A stretch of 64,000 nucleotides of DNA from Xiphias gladius (GCF_016859285.1 NC_053406.1:8115001-8179000); one strand, 5' to 3'. Counted from the stretch's first letter, positions 24,401 to 38,800 are shown. Program-made: numbers and translations. The notes: generated by a model from the sequence alone, not told the origin.

Positions 24401-25039
24401 ATGGTACAACAACATATCAACATTTGGTCGACTTTTTGTGTCTGTATAGCAATATATCATAGTTTGAGAAAAATAAATTATAAAATTTTCTGAAATTCAA
24501 AACGACAATGGACTTCTGATCACATTTCCAAACAAGAATGGAGGAAAAAAGGAAAGACATACCTTAATTGCACAGTGGAAACATGATGGGTTGAGAACAA
24601 CAAGAAGCAGCATCAATTATGAGGCATCATAATTCAGTTTCAGCAGAGGTGATGCAACTAAACCAGCCTTATTTGTCTGATTATGAAGTAGGAATAATCA
24701 GACAAAGGACATGCAATGTGTTTATCAGTGAGCTTAGCACTTAAATAAATGCATCTATAAAACAAGGCACCAGTATCTTTCTGCTATTTTGGACAGTAGA
24801 TCAGTTTGAAATAATGCAGGTAGTAATGGAGCAAGAAGGAGTAGCCACAGTGAGCTGTTAGATGAAGAGCTGCAGGCGACAGGCTGCACACCTCCAACTT
24901 CTCTAAAAAACAGCTCTTTCCACTGTGCCCTGCTGCTCGCAGAGTCATTCTGTATGCAGCATGTGTGTTTTGCTGCCCAGAATCACAGGATTCTGTGACC
25001 TGTACTATTAAACCGAGTTTGCTGTTACCACCAGATTGC

Positions 25040-25270
25040 CAATTTAATTATCTGAACTGTTTATTAATTACTTTTAGCTAACTACTTTTAAATTATCCAT
25101 TAAATTTTGCTAATATTTCAACAATTTATCCATTACATTTTCCTAATTATTTGAGCTGTTGACTCTTTATTTTTAACTTAATACTTCAACCATTTACCTA
25201 ATTATTTCAACTGTTATTGAGCGTCTTTTAGCTGTCTACTTCAAGCATTTATCCAGTAGCCTACTTTTAT
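25040..25270. repeat. AT-rich degenerate tandem repeat
   Basis: A unit of roughly 50-65 bases is repeated with divergence: cttttagctaactacttt, atttatccattacatttt, cctaattatttgagctgtt, cctaattatttcaactgtta, cttttagctgtctacttcaa. Non-coding. Confidence 0.5.
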
Positions 25271-27312
25271 CTTTTCCCCTGCTTGCTTGCAAAGCAGTTC
25301 ACATTCTCAATCACAATACATAATGTCCAGGTGTGACAGCTGACTCAATATGTGGAAATGTTTTTATGAATCAGTTAGTTGGGTTTTTTCCCTTTACCCA
25401 CTGGCAACTGCAAAAGTACCCACTAGGGTACAAGTACTACTGGTAGGGAATCACTGTTAGTGCATGTATGTTGTGAGTAAAATAGAGAAAAAAAAGTAAA
25501 GCAATTTCGTCCATTACAAAATGCTTATGGCTCCCTGAAGGTGATTTTTCACATGCAGATGCTTTTAGGGACCAAAAAGGGTTGACCCTGCAAATTCTTG
25601 AAAGATTTTCTTCATAAATGCTGTCAAAATGTTACAAATGGGCACCAGATTTAGCTCTACTGACTGGATTAAATGCTGGGATTATGTGTTTTAGAAGTGA
25701 TTTTCTATTGTGAGCATGACGTACATGTTAGTTTCTTTAGAGAGTGTTTCCGTGGTTGAGAGAGATCAGTTGGTTGGTGACGGAGTTAGAGAAGTTCATT
25801 TTGAGTCATCATTTATGTCAAAGCTAACCTTGTTGCAAGGACTTTTACTTTACCCTTTCAAAATCAAAGCAACAAGTCTCAAAATGAACCAGTATGTCTC
25901 TGACATGCGTGTTCAGAGATTTTTGATGGTACATGGACATGTTGTCATTGAGGTGTCTGTGCATGTGTGTGTGATGACATATGATCACAAAAACTCAAAT
26001 TCATACAAACATCATACATTAATTTGATCTGTAATATTGATGTAAATAATCATTGTTTGTTTACATCCTTACTAAGACTATAACACAATAGTACCTTAAA
26101 AACAGAGCTCATATTAATACGTCCCAAGTATGTTGACATAAATATGTATCTGTAATAATTAGCTTAATTAATGACAACATGAGTGTAAGTTTTTGTTAAT
26201 GCTAAGTACCTAAAGTATTAGCCTTGCCAGCCATCACCTTTCTTAGGAATTTGGGAGAGAGGAGCTTTAATCAATAAATCACTGAAAACATTTTCCCATG
26301 AAGTACTTTTGCTGGCATTACTTCCACTGCGCTGCTCCGTGGTAGCTGCCTGACTCATCTTTAATCACTACAGTGTGTGACTAAGCTCTTTAAGTGGTCT
26401 GTCTGCATTTCTTTCATGGTCCATGCTTAGACTTGCAGCAGTGCTTTAAGAACATCTGTGGTGAAGGGCACTTCAGACAGGATTAAATCTTCCTCTGCTG
26501 TTGCTCTGTTGGTCCTGCACATCTTGAGGACTTTTGCCAGTGTCGGCTAGCTGGCCAGTGTGCTTCACGGTATTGCACAGTGCAGTGCTTGACCCTCCCT
26601 TTGCTCTCCCTGCCAAACCTCCATCCCTCTCTCCCCCACACACTGTATCACACACAGTCAGCCATTGTGCTGATCTGCTCTTGTGTTGCCTGTGGTGTCT
26701 GTGAGGGGGTCCTGTGCTTTCTGCGTCTTCTGTGATCTATAGTATGTCCAGCTGTTAAAGCTCTGTCAATCATGCCCCAAAGGTGAAAGGTTGATGATGG
26801 GAATATACTATATATATAGTATAGTATATGCGGGGGTTGGAACCAGTGGTTATTATTGTAAAAAATTGGTGAAAAGTAACATTTGAGAAGCTGAGGACCA
26901 GCTAGTGTATGGCATATTTGCTTAATATATGAATGGAAAAATTGTTTAATCTTATGCTAGTCAATTAATCCATAAAAATCATTTTAGTATTAGCTACAGT
27001 ATATGGTATAAAACGAAGACTGGAAAAGATTGGCCCATATCCGAGACTATATCCAATTTTTTATGTATTAATGCATCTGTAGTCCTACTGCATCCATCCC
27101 AGAACAATCATTACAAACTGTATTTCCTTTATACAATAATCTTTGCAGTCCTTTTTTCCTGTTTAGGAATTACTTTACGGTCAGACTTGCATTTCCATTT
27201 TAATTCACTTATTAACTGCAGAGACAAGTAGAAAACAAGGAATAACAAGTCTGTTGTGCAGATATTCTCCAGTTGTGTTCCTGTGTATGATTATTTTTTG
27301 TTTTTACTACAG

Positions 27313-27380
27313 GGAGAAGCCCAGACCCATTACATCAGAACCACTGAGTACACAACCTTTTGAAATGAAAGAAGGAAAAG
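27313..27380 (+). other. st3gal4: ST3GAL4 non-coding exon 2
   Basis: 68 bases between a polypyrimidine-rich acceptor (tttttactacag) and the donor aaaag|gtgaga. It contains an ATG at 27365 that, joined to the next exon, opens a six-codon uORF (MKEGKG, stop). Inferred from splice signals. Confidence 0.5.
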
Positions 27381-28529
27381 GTGAGATTTTCTATAGAAAT
27401 GTGTTTTTTTCTGACAATTGGTGACTTTGCAGCTCTCTGGGAATCTCAGCTACTCTCAGTTATTTTCTTGAAAACTGAGGCATCAGTTTGCAATATTTAA
27501 GCATGCGTTAATCATGACATTTTTCATGATTGTTCAATTTGTGTTTTTTTTTTTCAATGGAGTGATGGATTGTTTAGTCTGTAAAATGTCAGAAAACCGT
27601 TTAAATGCCTATTAAACTTTCCAAAGTCCAAAGTGATACAGTTTGATTGTTTGTTTTGTCTGACCAACAGTCCAAAACCAAAAGATAATCATTTCACGAT
27701 GATATTCAACCAAGTGCAGAGAATGTATTTTCTGAAGAAACTGCGAGTGAGTGTGACCTGCTGCCTCTGCTGCTGCCAAGTGCAGAAACAGAAATATCTC
27801 TCGGATTGAAGTCAGAACCTCTTGATTTTGAGATTACAGTGGTAACTTCTGAGCTAACACAACCCACAGAATAAAAAAAAACAAAAACATGTCAGGCTCA
27901 AAATTATAAGAAGAAGTGTTAATGTTCATAAAATAAAGCTTTTAGCCGTGTCAGCAGGAGTTATGGAGTATGAGATTATACTGTTTGGTAAAATTAAAGG
28001 GGAGTCTTCAAGTTGAAGAGAGCAAACCTAAAGTCATGTGAAAGCAGTGTCCAGTCAACCAAATTCTATTATCTGACCAGAGGTGCCAGGAATACGTGCT
28101 TGCCTAAACAGAGGATTAAGCTCTCAACCTGCAACTCTGAGTATATGCTCTCTCAAGTTCATATTTTCTAAAAGAGAAGTGTAATTGCAAGTAAACTAAA
28201 GTCCTGTGATTCTGAAAGTTGTGCCCAGTCGTCAACTTCTGTTATCTGAACAGAAATTTAAGGAACAAACATTTGCCCTTGCTGGGATTGAACTTTGCAC
28301 ACTCTGCAGACTGCAGTGCCCCTCACAGAGAAAACACAACCTGCAGTAAACACCATCCAAACTTCACATTTTTAAGAAGAATTGAAACCGCCCATAAACT
28401 AAAGGTTCTAGCTGTGTCAGCAGCAGTAAGCATGAGCGAATATTGCTTGATTAGAATGTGTAAGAATAAAAAAGTAATCTGCAGATTTGAGAAAAAGCGT
28501 TGAAGACCTTGTGCATGTATGGAAAGGTT

Positions 28530-28957
28530 CAGTCCTCAGTGACAAAGGCAGTGAATGAACCTCACCAAGGGAACATTGCTAACCACTGAGCCTTGCAGGT
28601 ATTTCACTTATGCATAGCAAGTTTACATTTTCTTGAGGAGAAAATAATCAGCCCAAAAGTAATTCTTTTGGGCCAAAATTTTTACTTTATCAACTCAGAA
28701 GACCGCATACCTCAGCACAAGCTGAAAAATGCCCTATCTCGCATCGTTAAGGAAAGGAGGATCAGGAGGATCTGCCCCTTTAAATGGATCTGCACCAAAA
28801 TGTAATGGGTTCTTTCCTGGCCAACACCCCATCCTTCCACCAATTTTGATGCAGATTGGTTCAGTACTTTTTGCATAATCCTACTGACAAATAAACAAAC
28901 AAACCGACAAGCAGACACGGGTGAAAACATAATCTCCTTGGCGGAGGTAATTACAGC
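28530..28957 (+). repeat. Teleost composite repeat, copy 1
   Basis: Starts near cctcagtgacaaaggcagtg. It holds aaaaatgccctatctcgca, tgggttctttcctggccaac, accccatccttccaccaa and gcagattggttcagtac, and ends ctccttggcggaggtaatta. The same blocks in the same order occur at 58887-59553. A family dispersed in teleost genomes; class uncertain. Confidence 0.65.
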
Positions 28958-29633
28958 AAGAGTAGCTGAACATGAAAATATATTGAATGCTTACACAATG
29001 TTAAAATCAAAGGAGAATCTGTAAGGCGTAGGCGAGAAAGAAATCAGCCTGCAGTTTCTATAGAAGTGAATGAGAGCTTGACAGTGCTCTATCAGTTAAG
29101 CCTCAGATCTCAAAAACTGTAACCCCTGTGGTTAAGATGTTTACATTTTTAGAGAGAGGAAGCGTAGGTGCCTGTAAAGTTAAGCAGTTTTCACCTCATC
29201 TACACACTCTAGGTGATTACATGACTCACTGAGGAAGTCTCAAAAGGGCTGTAACATCAGTCACTCGCTCCAAATTGCTCCAAAACTGTAACACTTGCCA
29301 CAAAGCCGGTTGCAACGTTGAAAATTCAAAGCTTTCTGAGTGATTTAGAGTTTGAATTAATTCTGTACCTGCACATATGCCAGAGTAGTAGGCTTTGAAA
29401 TGTGAATAGGTTTCAGCAGAGCCACATCCTTCATCTCTAAATTTATGCTCTATAAAAATGTAAAATAAATCGCAGTAAGATGCCACAAACACCAAAAGTA
29501 AGAGCATAGATCCCCTCAATAATCTTGCTTGATAATTAATTGATTAAACCATTGATCATAGGATTAACTCTCTCTCAGTTGATGAATGGGTTGATCAAGT
29601 AATAAACACAATGAACTGTGCTCATTACATTTT

Positions 29634-29940
29634 GGGGCGGCTGTGGCTCAGGAGGTAGAATGGTCGTCCACCATCCAGAAGGTCGGTGATTCGATCCCCG
29701 GCAACTCCGGTCCGCATGTCGAAGTGTCCTTGGGAAATATACTGAACCCCAAATTGCCTCTGATGTATAATTTGTGTGTAAATGTGTGTGTGTGTGCGTG
29801 TGTGTTTATAGAAAAAAATTGCTGTATGAATATGTGTACTGCCACTACTGGCACTTTCACAATGTGTGTGTGAAAGTGGCAGTAGTGTAAAGCGCTTTGA
29901 GTGGTCAATAAGACTAGAAAAGCTCTATATAAGTGCAGTC
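29634..29940 (+). mobile_element. tRNA-derived SINE, copy 1
   Basis: The head ggggcggctgtggctcagga carries a pol III A-box-like tggctcaggagg, and ggtgattcgatcccc is a B-box-like element. The tail ends agcgctttgagtggtcaata and aagtgcagtc, with an internal (TG)n. A reverse-orientation copy is at 42021-42293. Confidence 0.8.
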
Positions 29941-30738
29941 TATATAACTTTTGCCGTACAATTCAACACTACAGTAAGTATAGGAACAGGACAGGTGGAT
30001 ACTGTGCTACCGCTCTATGTTGCCAAGGCCAGCATAACAACACAGGGAAGAGGGAGAAAAATCATCATGCTTGTATCATAGAAGAAAAAAAGATGAATTT
30101 TCTAGTTTAACCTTTCCACATTTAGTGCTTTCGTCATTTCCTAAACAATAACTGAGGGAACAAACACGGCCCGCTCTCAAAGCCAATTTATATCATATTT
30201 TATGTTGTGAAATTACTATTTTGAGTCACAGGGCGGGGATGGAGCGTTCAAAAGCCGTGGAGTAAAATCCACAGAACGTCCCTGTGGTGGTGTTAATCGA
30301 TCCTGTGGTTTCCACTTGACTGTCTCCAAGTTTGGGCATTCATGACATAGTAGCAGATTTACAGCAGAATTACATTGCTGTTGTTACAATATAGTAGGGA
30401 TATGTGCATGGACACACATCTTAAAATAGATATTCAGCTGTACACCCCTTCAGTTTGGTATTGGCATTTGCAGTGATGTGTTGCTGCTGAAGTAGTGTCA
30501 GGCATGTTCAGGACAACCATTTACTTGTATGGATGGCTCTGGCCTGCAGATCATCAATCAGGACAATTCTAGATGAGATGTGCATTGTGGGGTCGTCTAC
30601 AACGACTAAATTAACCGCTGTGTATTTCAATCAGAGTAGGTCCCCTTTCAAATAATCTTCTCAGAAGGGGGTGGATGCTATTCATTTTAAAGGAGGTGCT
30701 AATAATTTGGTCTACCTCCTTTCTGTACCCATCACCAG

Positions 30739-30788
30739 GATAACCTCATGCACTGTGTAGACATGAGAGGACCAAGGAGCACGTGAAG
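30739..30788 (+). promoter_or_regulatory. ST3GAL4 5' leader with a 12-codon uORF
   Basis: In exon 3, before the main ATG at 30789, an ATG at 30748 opens MHCVDMRGPRST and stops at TGA 30784-30786, two bases before the main start codon. The layout suggests translation by leaky scanning or reinitiation; function is inferred. Confidence 0.5.
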
Positions 30789-33700
30789 ATGTCCCAGAAG
30801 GCAACTAAAAGTAAGCTCTTTTGCTGACATCTGTGCATGATTTTTTTGTTTTTTTCAAATGTTGTAAGGGATTTGTTCTGAGTTGTTGTGGGCATTCAAC
30901 AGATTAGCTGAATGTAGGCATTTTTCAGTCTTGTCACTGTCTTGTCACTGTGAGGTTGCCAGGCAACTTAGCAGAGATTCCAGAGATTCACCGCTCCTAG
31001 CGTGGAAACACTCGCACATAACCTGCAGCAACTTTGCGTTTTTACACTTGCATGGATTAAACAAACTACATATATAACGTGTTCATTTTGATATCTTTGG
31101 ACTGCGCCAGGCTAGCTGCTTCCCTCTGTTTCCAGTGTTTGTGCTAAGCTAAGCTATTTGCTTCTAGCTGTAGAGTCACACTAAGTGGACAGACACGAGT
31201 GTGGAATCAATCTTCTTAATTAACTCTCAAAAAAGAAAGCAAATAGTTTCTTTCCAAACATGCTAGACTGTGCTTTTAAGTAGTCATTATTATTATTATG
31301 CCCTCTGTCCCGGCGTAGACAGACAGGTTGAAAAGAAGCTTACAATATTTCATCACACATACGGTGAATTATAAATATGTGAATTCATTGAGGTGCCCGT
31401 GCTTCCCATACAGGTCTGTTAAAATTCAAAAGCATGCCTCCAATGTTCAACTTTATACACGGTGGTCCTTTGTCCCAGGACGGGAACTCTCACTGTATGA
31501 GTATACGCAAATGGAAAAAAACAGAAGATGAGTGTCTGGAGGATAATTTAATGACGATATGGTTACATTTCCTGGCTTTGGGCAACTCAACAGGGATTTT
31601 TCAAAACTCACTCACTCACCTACTCAGTGTCATGTTTTTTTTTTTTTTTTTTAAATTTGACTAGCATTTGAAGAGGAACACTTTTAGGTTTTATTGAATA
31701 TGTTATATATTTAAATTCAGACAGTTGTCCTTAACTTGCACTCTCTGCTATTAAATTGAATCCGTAGAGGGTTGACTGCTTCCTGCGGATCTGTGCAGTC
31801 ATCTCAAAATAGCATATGTTGCTTGCTGGAAAGCAACCGCCACTTGCTTTGCATTTCAGTTTCATTTTTCAGTACCCATTTAGGGGCTGATACTACACTT
31901 GTGTTAAATGGGATGCTATTTTTTGAGCTGCACCTTTTTTCAAAAGTTTTTTTATTTATCATTGAAAAAAGGAGCAGATTATTTTATATAACATCCATGA
32001 AACCTTGGAATCTCATTTTAAGGTGTTGAAACTTTGAGGCCAGAATGTGTTGTATGTGAAATTTGATGATCATGACTATTTAATTCTTGTTTGTTTGCCT
32101 CTATTTTTTGTCTTTGTTGACTACAGCATGGTGCCTTAGGCTTCTCCCACTTCTCCTCTTCTTTGTCTCCTTTGTCACATACTACTGTTCCAATGCCATA
32201 CTTCAGAGGTAATTACACACACACTATCACAGCCATTTCTTTCTTTCTTCTTTCTGTCTCCATTGCCCTGGGATTAAGGTCACATAATTACAGAAATGCC
32301 CATTTCTGGTAAAAAGTAAGCTCATGAGGTCTGTGCAGTGCTGAATCACTAAAAGTTAAGAAGACATACCACATTTTGATCATCCAGTGGTCTGAGCTGA
32401 TGGTCATTTTAGGCCCTCACACATGCCCATTCTTGCACTTTTTGAGTGTTCTGGACCCAGTTCCTGGCACACTGTGTTTTTATGGCTTTAGCAGTAGTTT
32501 TCATGCAAGTTGTGGTGATTGTCTGTCTTTCAGCTATGGAGGCACCAGCAAGCCTCTGAACAGTAGCAAGACACTGTGTGGTGGCTGGCTAACCCAGAAG
32601 AAGTGGGAGAGCCTTAACTTTAAGTGAGTTATGGCATGTCTGTGTTTTTTTTTTTTTTTTTTACTCAAACTGGACAGAGTGGATGGTTTATTAAGGGATG
32701 AAGGTATGCCAATGTTTTTATTTGAACATAAGGGCTCTCCCAGTCATGAAGGAAAAGCTAATTTTAGTGAGAAAGAACAGGACTTTATTATAAAAAAATA
32801 CTTTCCCATCTAAATCATTACATTAAGTTTCATCAACTCAAGTGGAATGTCTTGATGAAATGGCTGAAAAGAAAAGTTAATATAAAAACCAATGTTGGCT
32901 CTTGATAACGTTATACTTTTTAGAGGCAGCAAATGGCTTGTTTGTCCTCCTGGGATTCTGCCAGGTTAAGTAATCATTGTTCCACAGCCCTGAACCTCCT
33001 CTCAATTATTATCTCTTACACTATTATCAGTTTATTCAGCTGTATATTTACTGGTCTTTTTGTTTCCAAATAGCGATATGTCCATTGGTGGTTTTCCCCA
33101 ACCTCCTCTGGGGTCATGGTTTATTTCTTCAGCCCAGCAGACCTTCCACTGCCGGCCCTTTAACCTTTAAAACAGTCAAGATCCATAATCCCTGTGTTTA
33201 CCTCTGTAAAAGAGCATGATTTGCATTGGGCTGCTGGTTGGTTGTTCTTGGATTTTCACATCAGTCATTACATTCACAGGGAGGCCTTCTAGGCAATCAC
33301 AGTGACCTTTCTCTAATTAAACCCCTCCCAGGAGACTTATCCTGATCTCCCGTGGAGAGTTAGCTGGCACAGGACGGTAATAAATGTCTGAGAGACTCAC
33401 TGTCAGACACAGTAGGTCACAAAAAGCTGGAGTCTGAAGCCAGCGGACACAGAAAAGCAGTTGTTTCACGTATTACAACCTGCCACATTTGTCTCACTCC
33501 ACAGGCTCTATGAATGCTATTGTTTTCTTTTCAATCTCCTAGGCAGAGAAATGCCAACAGAGGATTTTAATGGGGAAATTTCTGTTGAATGACATCATGT
33601 AAATAGCTGGTTTGCTTATAATGAGTCTGCGTTACCTGCTTAATAGGTACCAGAACATTTGAGAAAGTCAAGGCATCCGTTAAGCATATCAAGCAGTTTT

Positions 33701-35749
33701 CCATGTGACAGTATGAACACAGTACTGTTTGGCAGCACAGTTGGTATTGTCCATTGTATGGTTTTATAGTTATTATGTCCAAAAAATAAAATAAGTAATG
33801 TTCTTCATCCTCGCTGCCTTACACCTCATTCATATCCTCCCCTCCTCTATCAGCCACAAACCCTCCTGTAATATAATATATTTATACAATGAAACCCTTT
33901 GCACTGCATTATCATGTAGTAATTCCTGCCCCTGTCATTTCTCATGCAGCATTAGCAGACGGACACAGCTCTTCCTGAAACTGGAAGATTTCTTCTGGCG
34001 GGAGCATCTGTCAAAGCTGGCATTACCTTATGGCATTAAGGGCAGCGGTATGTTGACTTAACATTATCCTCTTCTCTTTCTGCTCAGTTTATTCAGCATG
34101 TCTCACATCTTGGTATTACTGATTGTTTTATGACGGTGTGCGTTCTCCATTTTTTCATACTGCAAAGTTTATTCACGCATTTCCACTCCTGAAAAGGTGT
34201 CATGTAGACATATCAATGTTAACACCAGCTTTTACTTCACTATAGATTTTTAACACCCACTGCTACTAAACCAAGATAAAAATAATTCTTTTAATATTTT
34301 ATGATTGAATTTAGGACCATACCTGAAAATAAAATCAGTGATTCTCTACTGTCAAAAAGGCATAAGCGCTGTGATAAGCAGCTTGGGTTTTGATTATGTA
34401 TATATTTGTATTCAGGACCATAGATTAGAATTATGACTGATGAAATTTTAAACCCTCAATACAGCTGAAACAACCACACAGCAATTTTTTATGTCAAATG
34501 CACTTCTCTATTCAAAGTTTTCAAACAACCACACCTTTTCAACTTCTCCTTTTCTCGCTTTCCCTCCCAGAGTTGCTGCTTCTGAAAGTTCTTGCTGTAT
34601 CTGCAAATTATCAGGTGCCAGCCAACATTGAAAAGTAAGTGTGAGAACACATTGGACAATTTGTCCATTGTGAAATACAGTAGTAACTGTGTTGTTCCAG
34701 TTGTGGTACAGATTTGATGATTACATTTTTAGTCCTACATGACATCTTTACTGTCATAATGGATATTTGGGTGAAGCCACTTGTACTAAGCCACATAACT
34801 ATTCCTCGTAATTGTCAAGAGAGCAAAATTGGGTGTTATTGCTCTAGTAATGAATAAGTTGTTAGTTATGTCTCTATTGAGCGTGGCATTTTTGTTTCTA
34901 ATTGTACAAAGCATTAAAAAAGTCATGTTGGGACCTCACTGTATAAAGGCAAAAGTTTAGAAAACTTGAAATTTCAAAGCCACAAACTTTTGTACAATTT
35001 TGAGTCGGGCAATTTAAGTTCATGTATTAGGTTAGCCTTTAAGTTTGCCGAACTTAGAATTTTTACTTCTGTTAACTTATTCCAAGTTAATGTTACATTT
35101 TTTTTTTTACATGATCAGAACTCTGTAAGTTAAAGTAACTCAAATCTATATGCTGTATCCACTTGATATTCTTTGTTTACAAATGAGCACAGATTTTTTA
35201 TATGCACTATTTATTGTGTCAAGCTTTATCCCTCATGACAGCTTTTGCAGTCCTGCCAGTAGTCACAATAAGCCTAGGAACAACATTCTTCAATATGACC
35301 CCGGGGACTCAAGTGCCTTACATAAGAGGGTTGCAGGAAGTGTCTGAAGTACAGACTTCTATTCAATCTGGTCTGCATTGATTTACTTTTATAAAAAGAG
35401 ATGTAACACCCTCCATCGCATGACTTTTTTCATACGAGAAAAAAGAGGAATTTTCTGGGGAATTTTAACCGTAATGCAATGCACGCTGAAGTATATACAA
35501 ATAAGCTAGCAATTTTTCTGAATAACTTAATTTGATGAGTTAATTAAACAATCCATTGGACAAGTAGTCAACTGAACTCAGATTTTAAGTTGTTAAAATG
35601 ATGATTAAACAATTTAAACACGAAACAGAAAAACCTATCTAATCAGTTAATGATAAAAGAAGAGTTTATTTACTATAACATATTATGAGATTTAACGGTG
35701 AAAATAGTTTGTCCTGCATTCCTGTATAAAGAACAGAAGTTTACCAATC

Positions 35750-35819
<70 letters not shown>

Positions 35820-38800
35820 TCTCCACAGGCTTGAATGCAGAACCTGTGTAGTCATAGGCAATGGCTTTGCCATCAAAAACAGCTCCTTGGGAAGCATAAT
35901 CAACAAATACGATGTTGTCATTCGGTAAGCAAGGATAACACTACATGACAGTATTTTATTAGTGCTTCACATTTAGTCATAGCTCTTACTATTACTATGG
36001 AATAGGAAGGGAAGGATTTTTGAGGTGACTGTACAATATTTTAATTTATTACGAACTGTGACACTCAAAAAAATTAGTTTTTAAACCCCTAATCTCTAAA
36101 TAACTAACTTCATGTTTGAGGATAGTTAGGACTGAGAAATTAGGAACAGATGGATTTTTTCTAGATGACCTTGGCTGTAGACTAATGATGGACAGTTTCA
36201 GACTGTGTGACCACCTGACCCTGACATAGATCCTTCCTGTCAGTAAGTAGCAAACTTCTGGGTCAAATCAAGTTCTTAAAGGAGAAAAGAAAGCATTTAG
36301 TTTACTCAAGGACAAAGGCACTGTCAGGCATCTGACTTTACAGCCTTGGAATGAACACATGAATTCTGAGTTTTTATAAGCCTCTTTCAAAGAGCCAGAA
36401 TTTGGCCTGGCCACAATGCATTTTTCTCCCCCTCATCAACCCCCTGTCCTCCTCCTCCCTAATGTCTCTCCCTCTCCTCTCAGATGCTAATTGTTGCCTG
36501 GCCATGTAGAGTAAGGTTATTGACATTCAGAATTCAATACATGCCTGAGAGTTTGACATCATCAGACTGGTTCTGTTATAGAAATACTGCTAGGCTCTGT
36601 TAAAGCCTGTTGAGACTTGGGTTTCCAAAGTGCGGACTAATCATTTAACCAAATAAGGTCTCAATCTATACTACTGTTTTAATTATTTGGTCAAAGAATG
36701 AGTTATGATGTCGTTGTGTCAATAATTTGTTAAGAGCAATAACCAAGGATGTTTCCAGAATGAAGCATAAATCTAATTTTAAGCCCCGAACATTCACACA
36801 AAGTATGAGTTAGTACTCATATTTGCGGGCAACTTAATTTTTTTCTTTTTATACAGTATCACTTTACGGCATGTTTTTCTTTGACAGTCAGCTGTTGGAA
36901 GTGACAGGACATACAGTATGTGGAAAGAGAAGGACCTGAGTAAAAAAAATAAAAAATCCTGGTGACATACCTGACATCAGCACGCTTACTGGACACCATA
37001 ATCCACATGTAAATACCTTTTTGGCAGTAACATAATTCTGTGTATTAGGCAATAGAACAAACATTAACTAGCTTTATGAATGAGAATCACACTGGTGGAG
37101 GAATCAAGTCACAGTGAACAGAACATGTGCTAGCTTCTGTTCTGCTAGCGTCATCATCGAGCATTGCTTTCATTGATGTTCCTGAAAAAATTAAATGTGT
37201 TCCTGGGGATTACTCTCCATATTCTGAGGAAAATCTGCACTCACTTGCCATAAAAAGTGAAACCTAGTTGATTTTAACAAAGTTAAACGATGATTAATTT
37301 GTTAGCATGCCAAAACTACGGCTTCCATGAACATTAACAAGCCCGGCCGCATGGTTACTTGTGTATTTGTAACTTTGGTTGTATTCACAAATACTTCCTT
37401 TAAAAGTCATTTTTCCACCTTTTATCTGTAATCAGTGCTGTCTAAAAGTTTCTACACCTTTCAATGAATCTGAACTAGCTGTTGCCCCTCAACTTGCCCT
37501 TGACCCACAACTTTTCGGTACTGGTGATGTTTAACAGGTGACAAACTGCTTGCTTATGGGAAATTCTATTCTCTAAAGGCAACTACAAACAAAAATAATA
37601 TAGAGGATATTAGAGGTTTGTTTTTTTGGCTTGACTGCGACAGCAAGGTCAGCCTTACAAACACGATTGTCCGTGATTGAGTGAGTGAGTGAGTGAGTGA
37701 GTGAGTGATGAAGGTACTTCATTGGTCATCCAAATGCTACATGACTGAGTGATCTTCATTGGATGTTGCAATTACAAAATTAATTGGTGCGAACGGTTTC
37801 ATTTGCATCATCATTCGGGCGTTTACAGGCAGTGTTGCCAACATAGCGCCTTTGTCGCAAAATGTACCGATTTTTCAGACCCCTTTAGCGAGTTTTCTTC
37901 ACAAAAAGACCTAGTGACAAATCTAGCGACTTTTTGGACAAACCTTTAATACTTTCTATAGAAGAGAGTCGCCAGTATTGCCCCACAAGCGCAAGGTGGG
38001 GCTTTCCCTCTGCAGGCACATTTCTCTATGCATCTCATTCAAATTACTGCACGGCAGCTGCATAGTTGTGAAAGAGCTTCTAATTTTCTCCCTGACCGGT
38101 CATTTTACAAGTAACTATATCCGTTGTCTTAATCTTATGTGTATGATGACTTGCCAGATGAGGTTGTGGTTATAAAATCAGGATTTTGGCATAGCAGAGC
38201 AGCAGCTTAGAATGGTTTAGAAGTGACTGCTAGTTAACATGTAGTCTTAATGGGCTGCGTCTCAGTCACTATTTCATACGTATATGTGAGCAAAGAGAGT
38301 AGGAAAGAAGCAAATGGATAAAGGGCTGAAGCTAGGCAGAATGCAAATATGACATTACGATATCACAAATATGCTAATTAGCGTATTGCGTCATCTAGCA
38401 ACATTCAGCGACATTTGGTGACTTTTCGAGTGGGCGTTAGCTACTTTCCATTGGAGCAGTTCCACAACAGTTTTCAACTATATCCTCAATTTTGCACATT
38501 GACCACACACGGTCCACCCATAAACTACAGTGTGACCTAGTCTTGTTAAATTACTGTCCATAGTAAGACTTAGCACTGAAAAACATGGCATACTGTTGAT
38601 TAAGGCTCTGTTCCAAGGCTTGGTTTTTACGTTGGAACAAAGGTTCTGGTTTAACCTTCTTTCTGTGTATACTCTCCAACAGACTCAGGTATACGTATTT
38701 GAAATTTTTTTAATAAAAAGTATATTTGTAAAGCTTTAGGAGGCTCGCACTGCTTACCACAATATACTATACAATGTATAGTCGACTCACAGCAAGAAGG

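Larger units (their letters stand above)
18926..27312 (+). other. st3gal4: ST3GAL4 intron 1 (8.4 kb)
   Basis: Contains a 5'-truncated L2-type LINE (19370-21450) and an AT-rich degenerate tandem repeat (25040-25270). Otherwise no coding sequence; short ORFs in it lack splice context or family resemblance. Confidence 0.45.
27381..30738 (+). other. st3gal4: ST3GAL4 intron 2, repeat-rich
   Basis: Mostly repeats: diverged duplicated segments near 28030-28120 and 28197-28280 (shared ctaaagtc, tgtgcccagtc and ttctgttatctga words), a teleost repeat at 28530-28957 and a tRNA-derived SINE at 29634-29940. No coding sequence seen. Confidence 0.45.

Noticed and set aside
35673..35928. His/Thr or Val/Cys repeat proteins from microsatellites (also at 51083-51265 and 59475-59834)
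   Set aside because: Translations of dinucleotide repeats with no coding significance.
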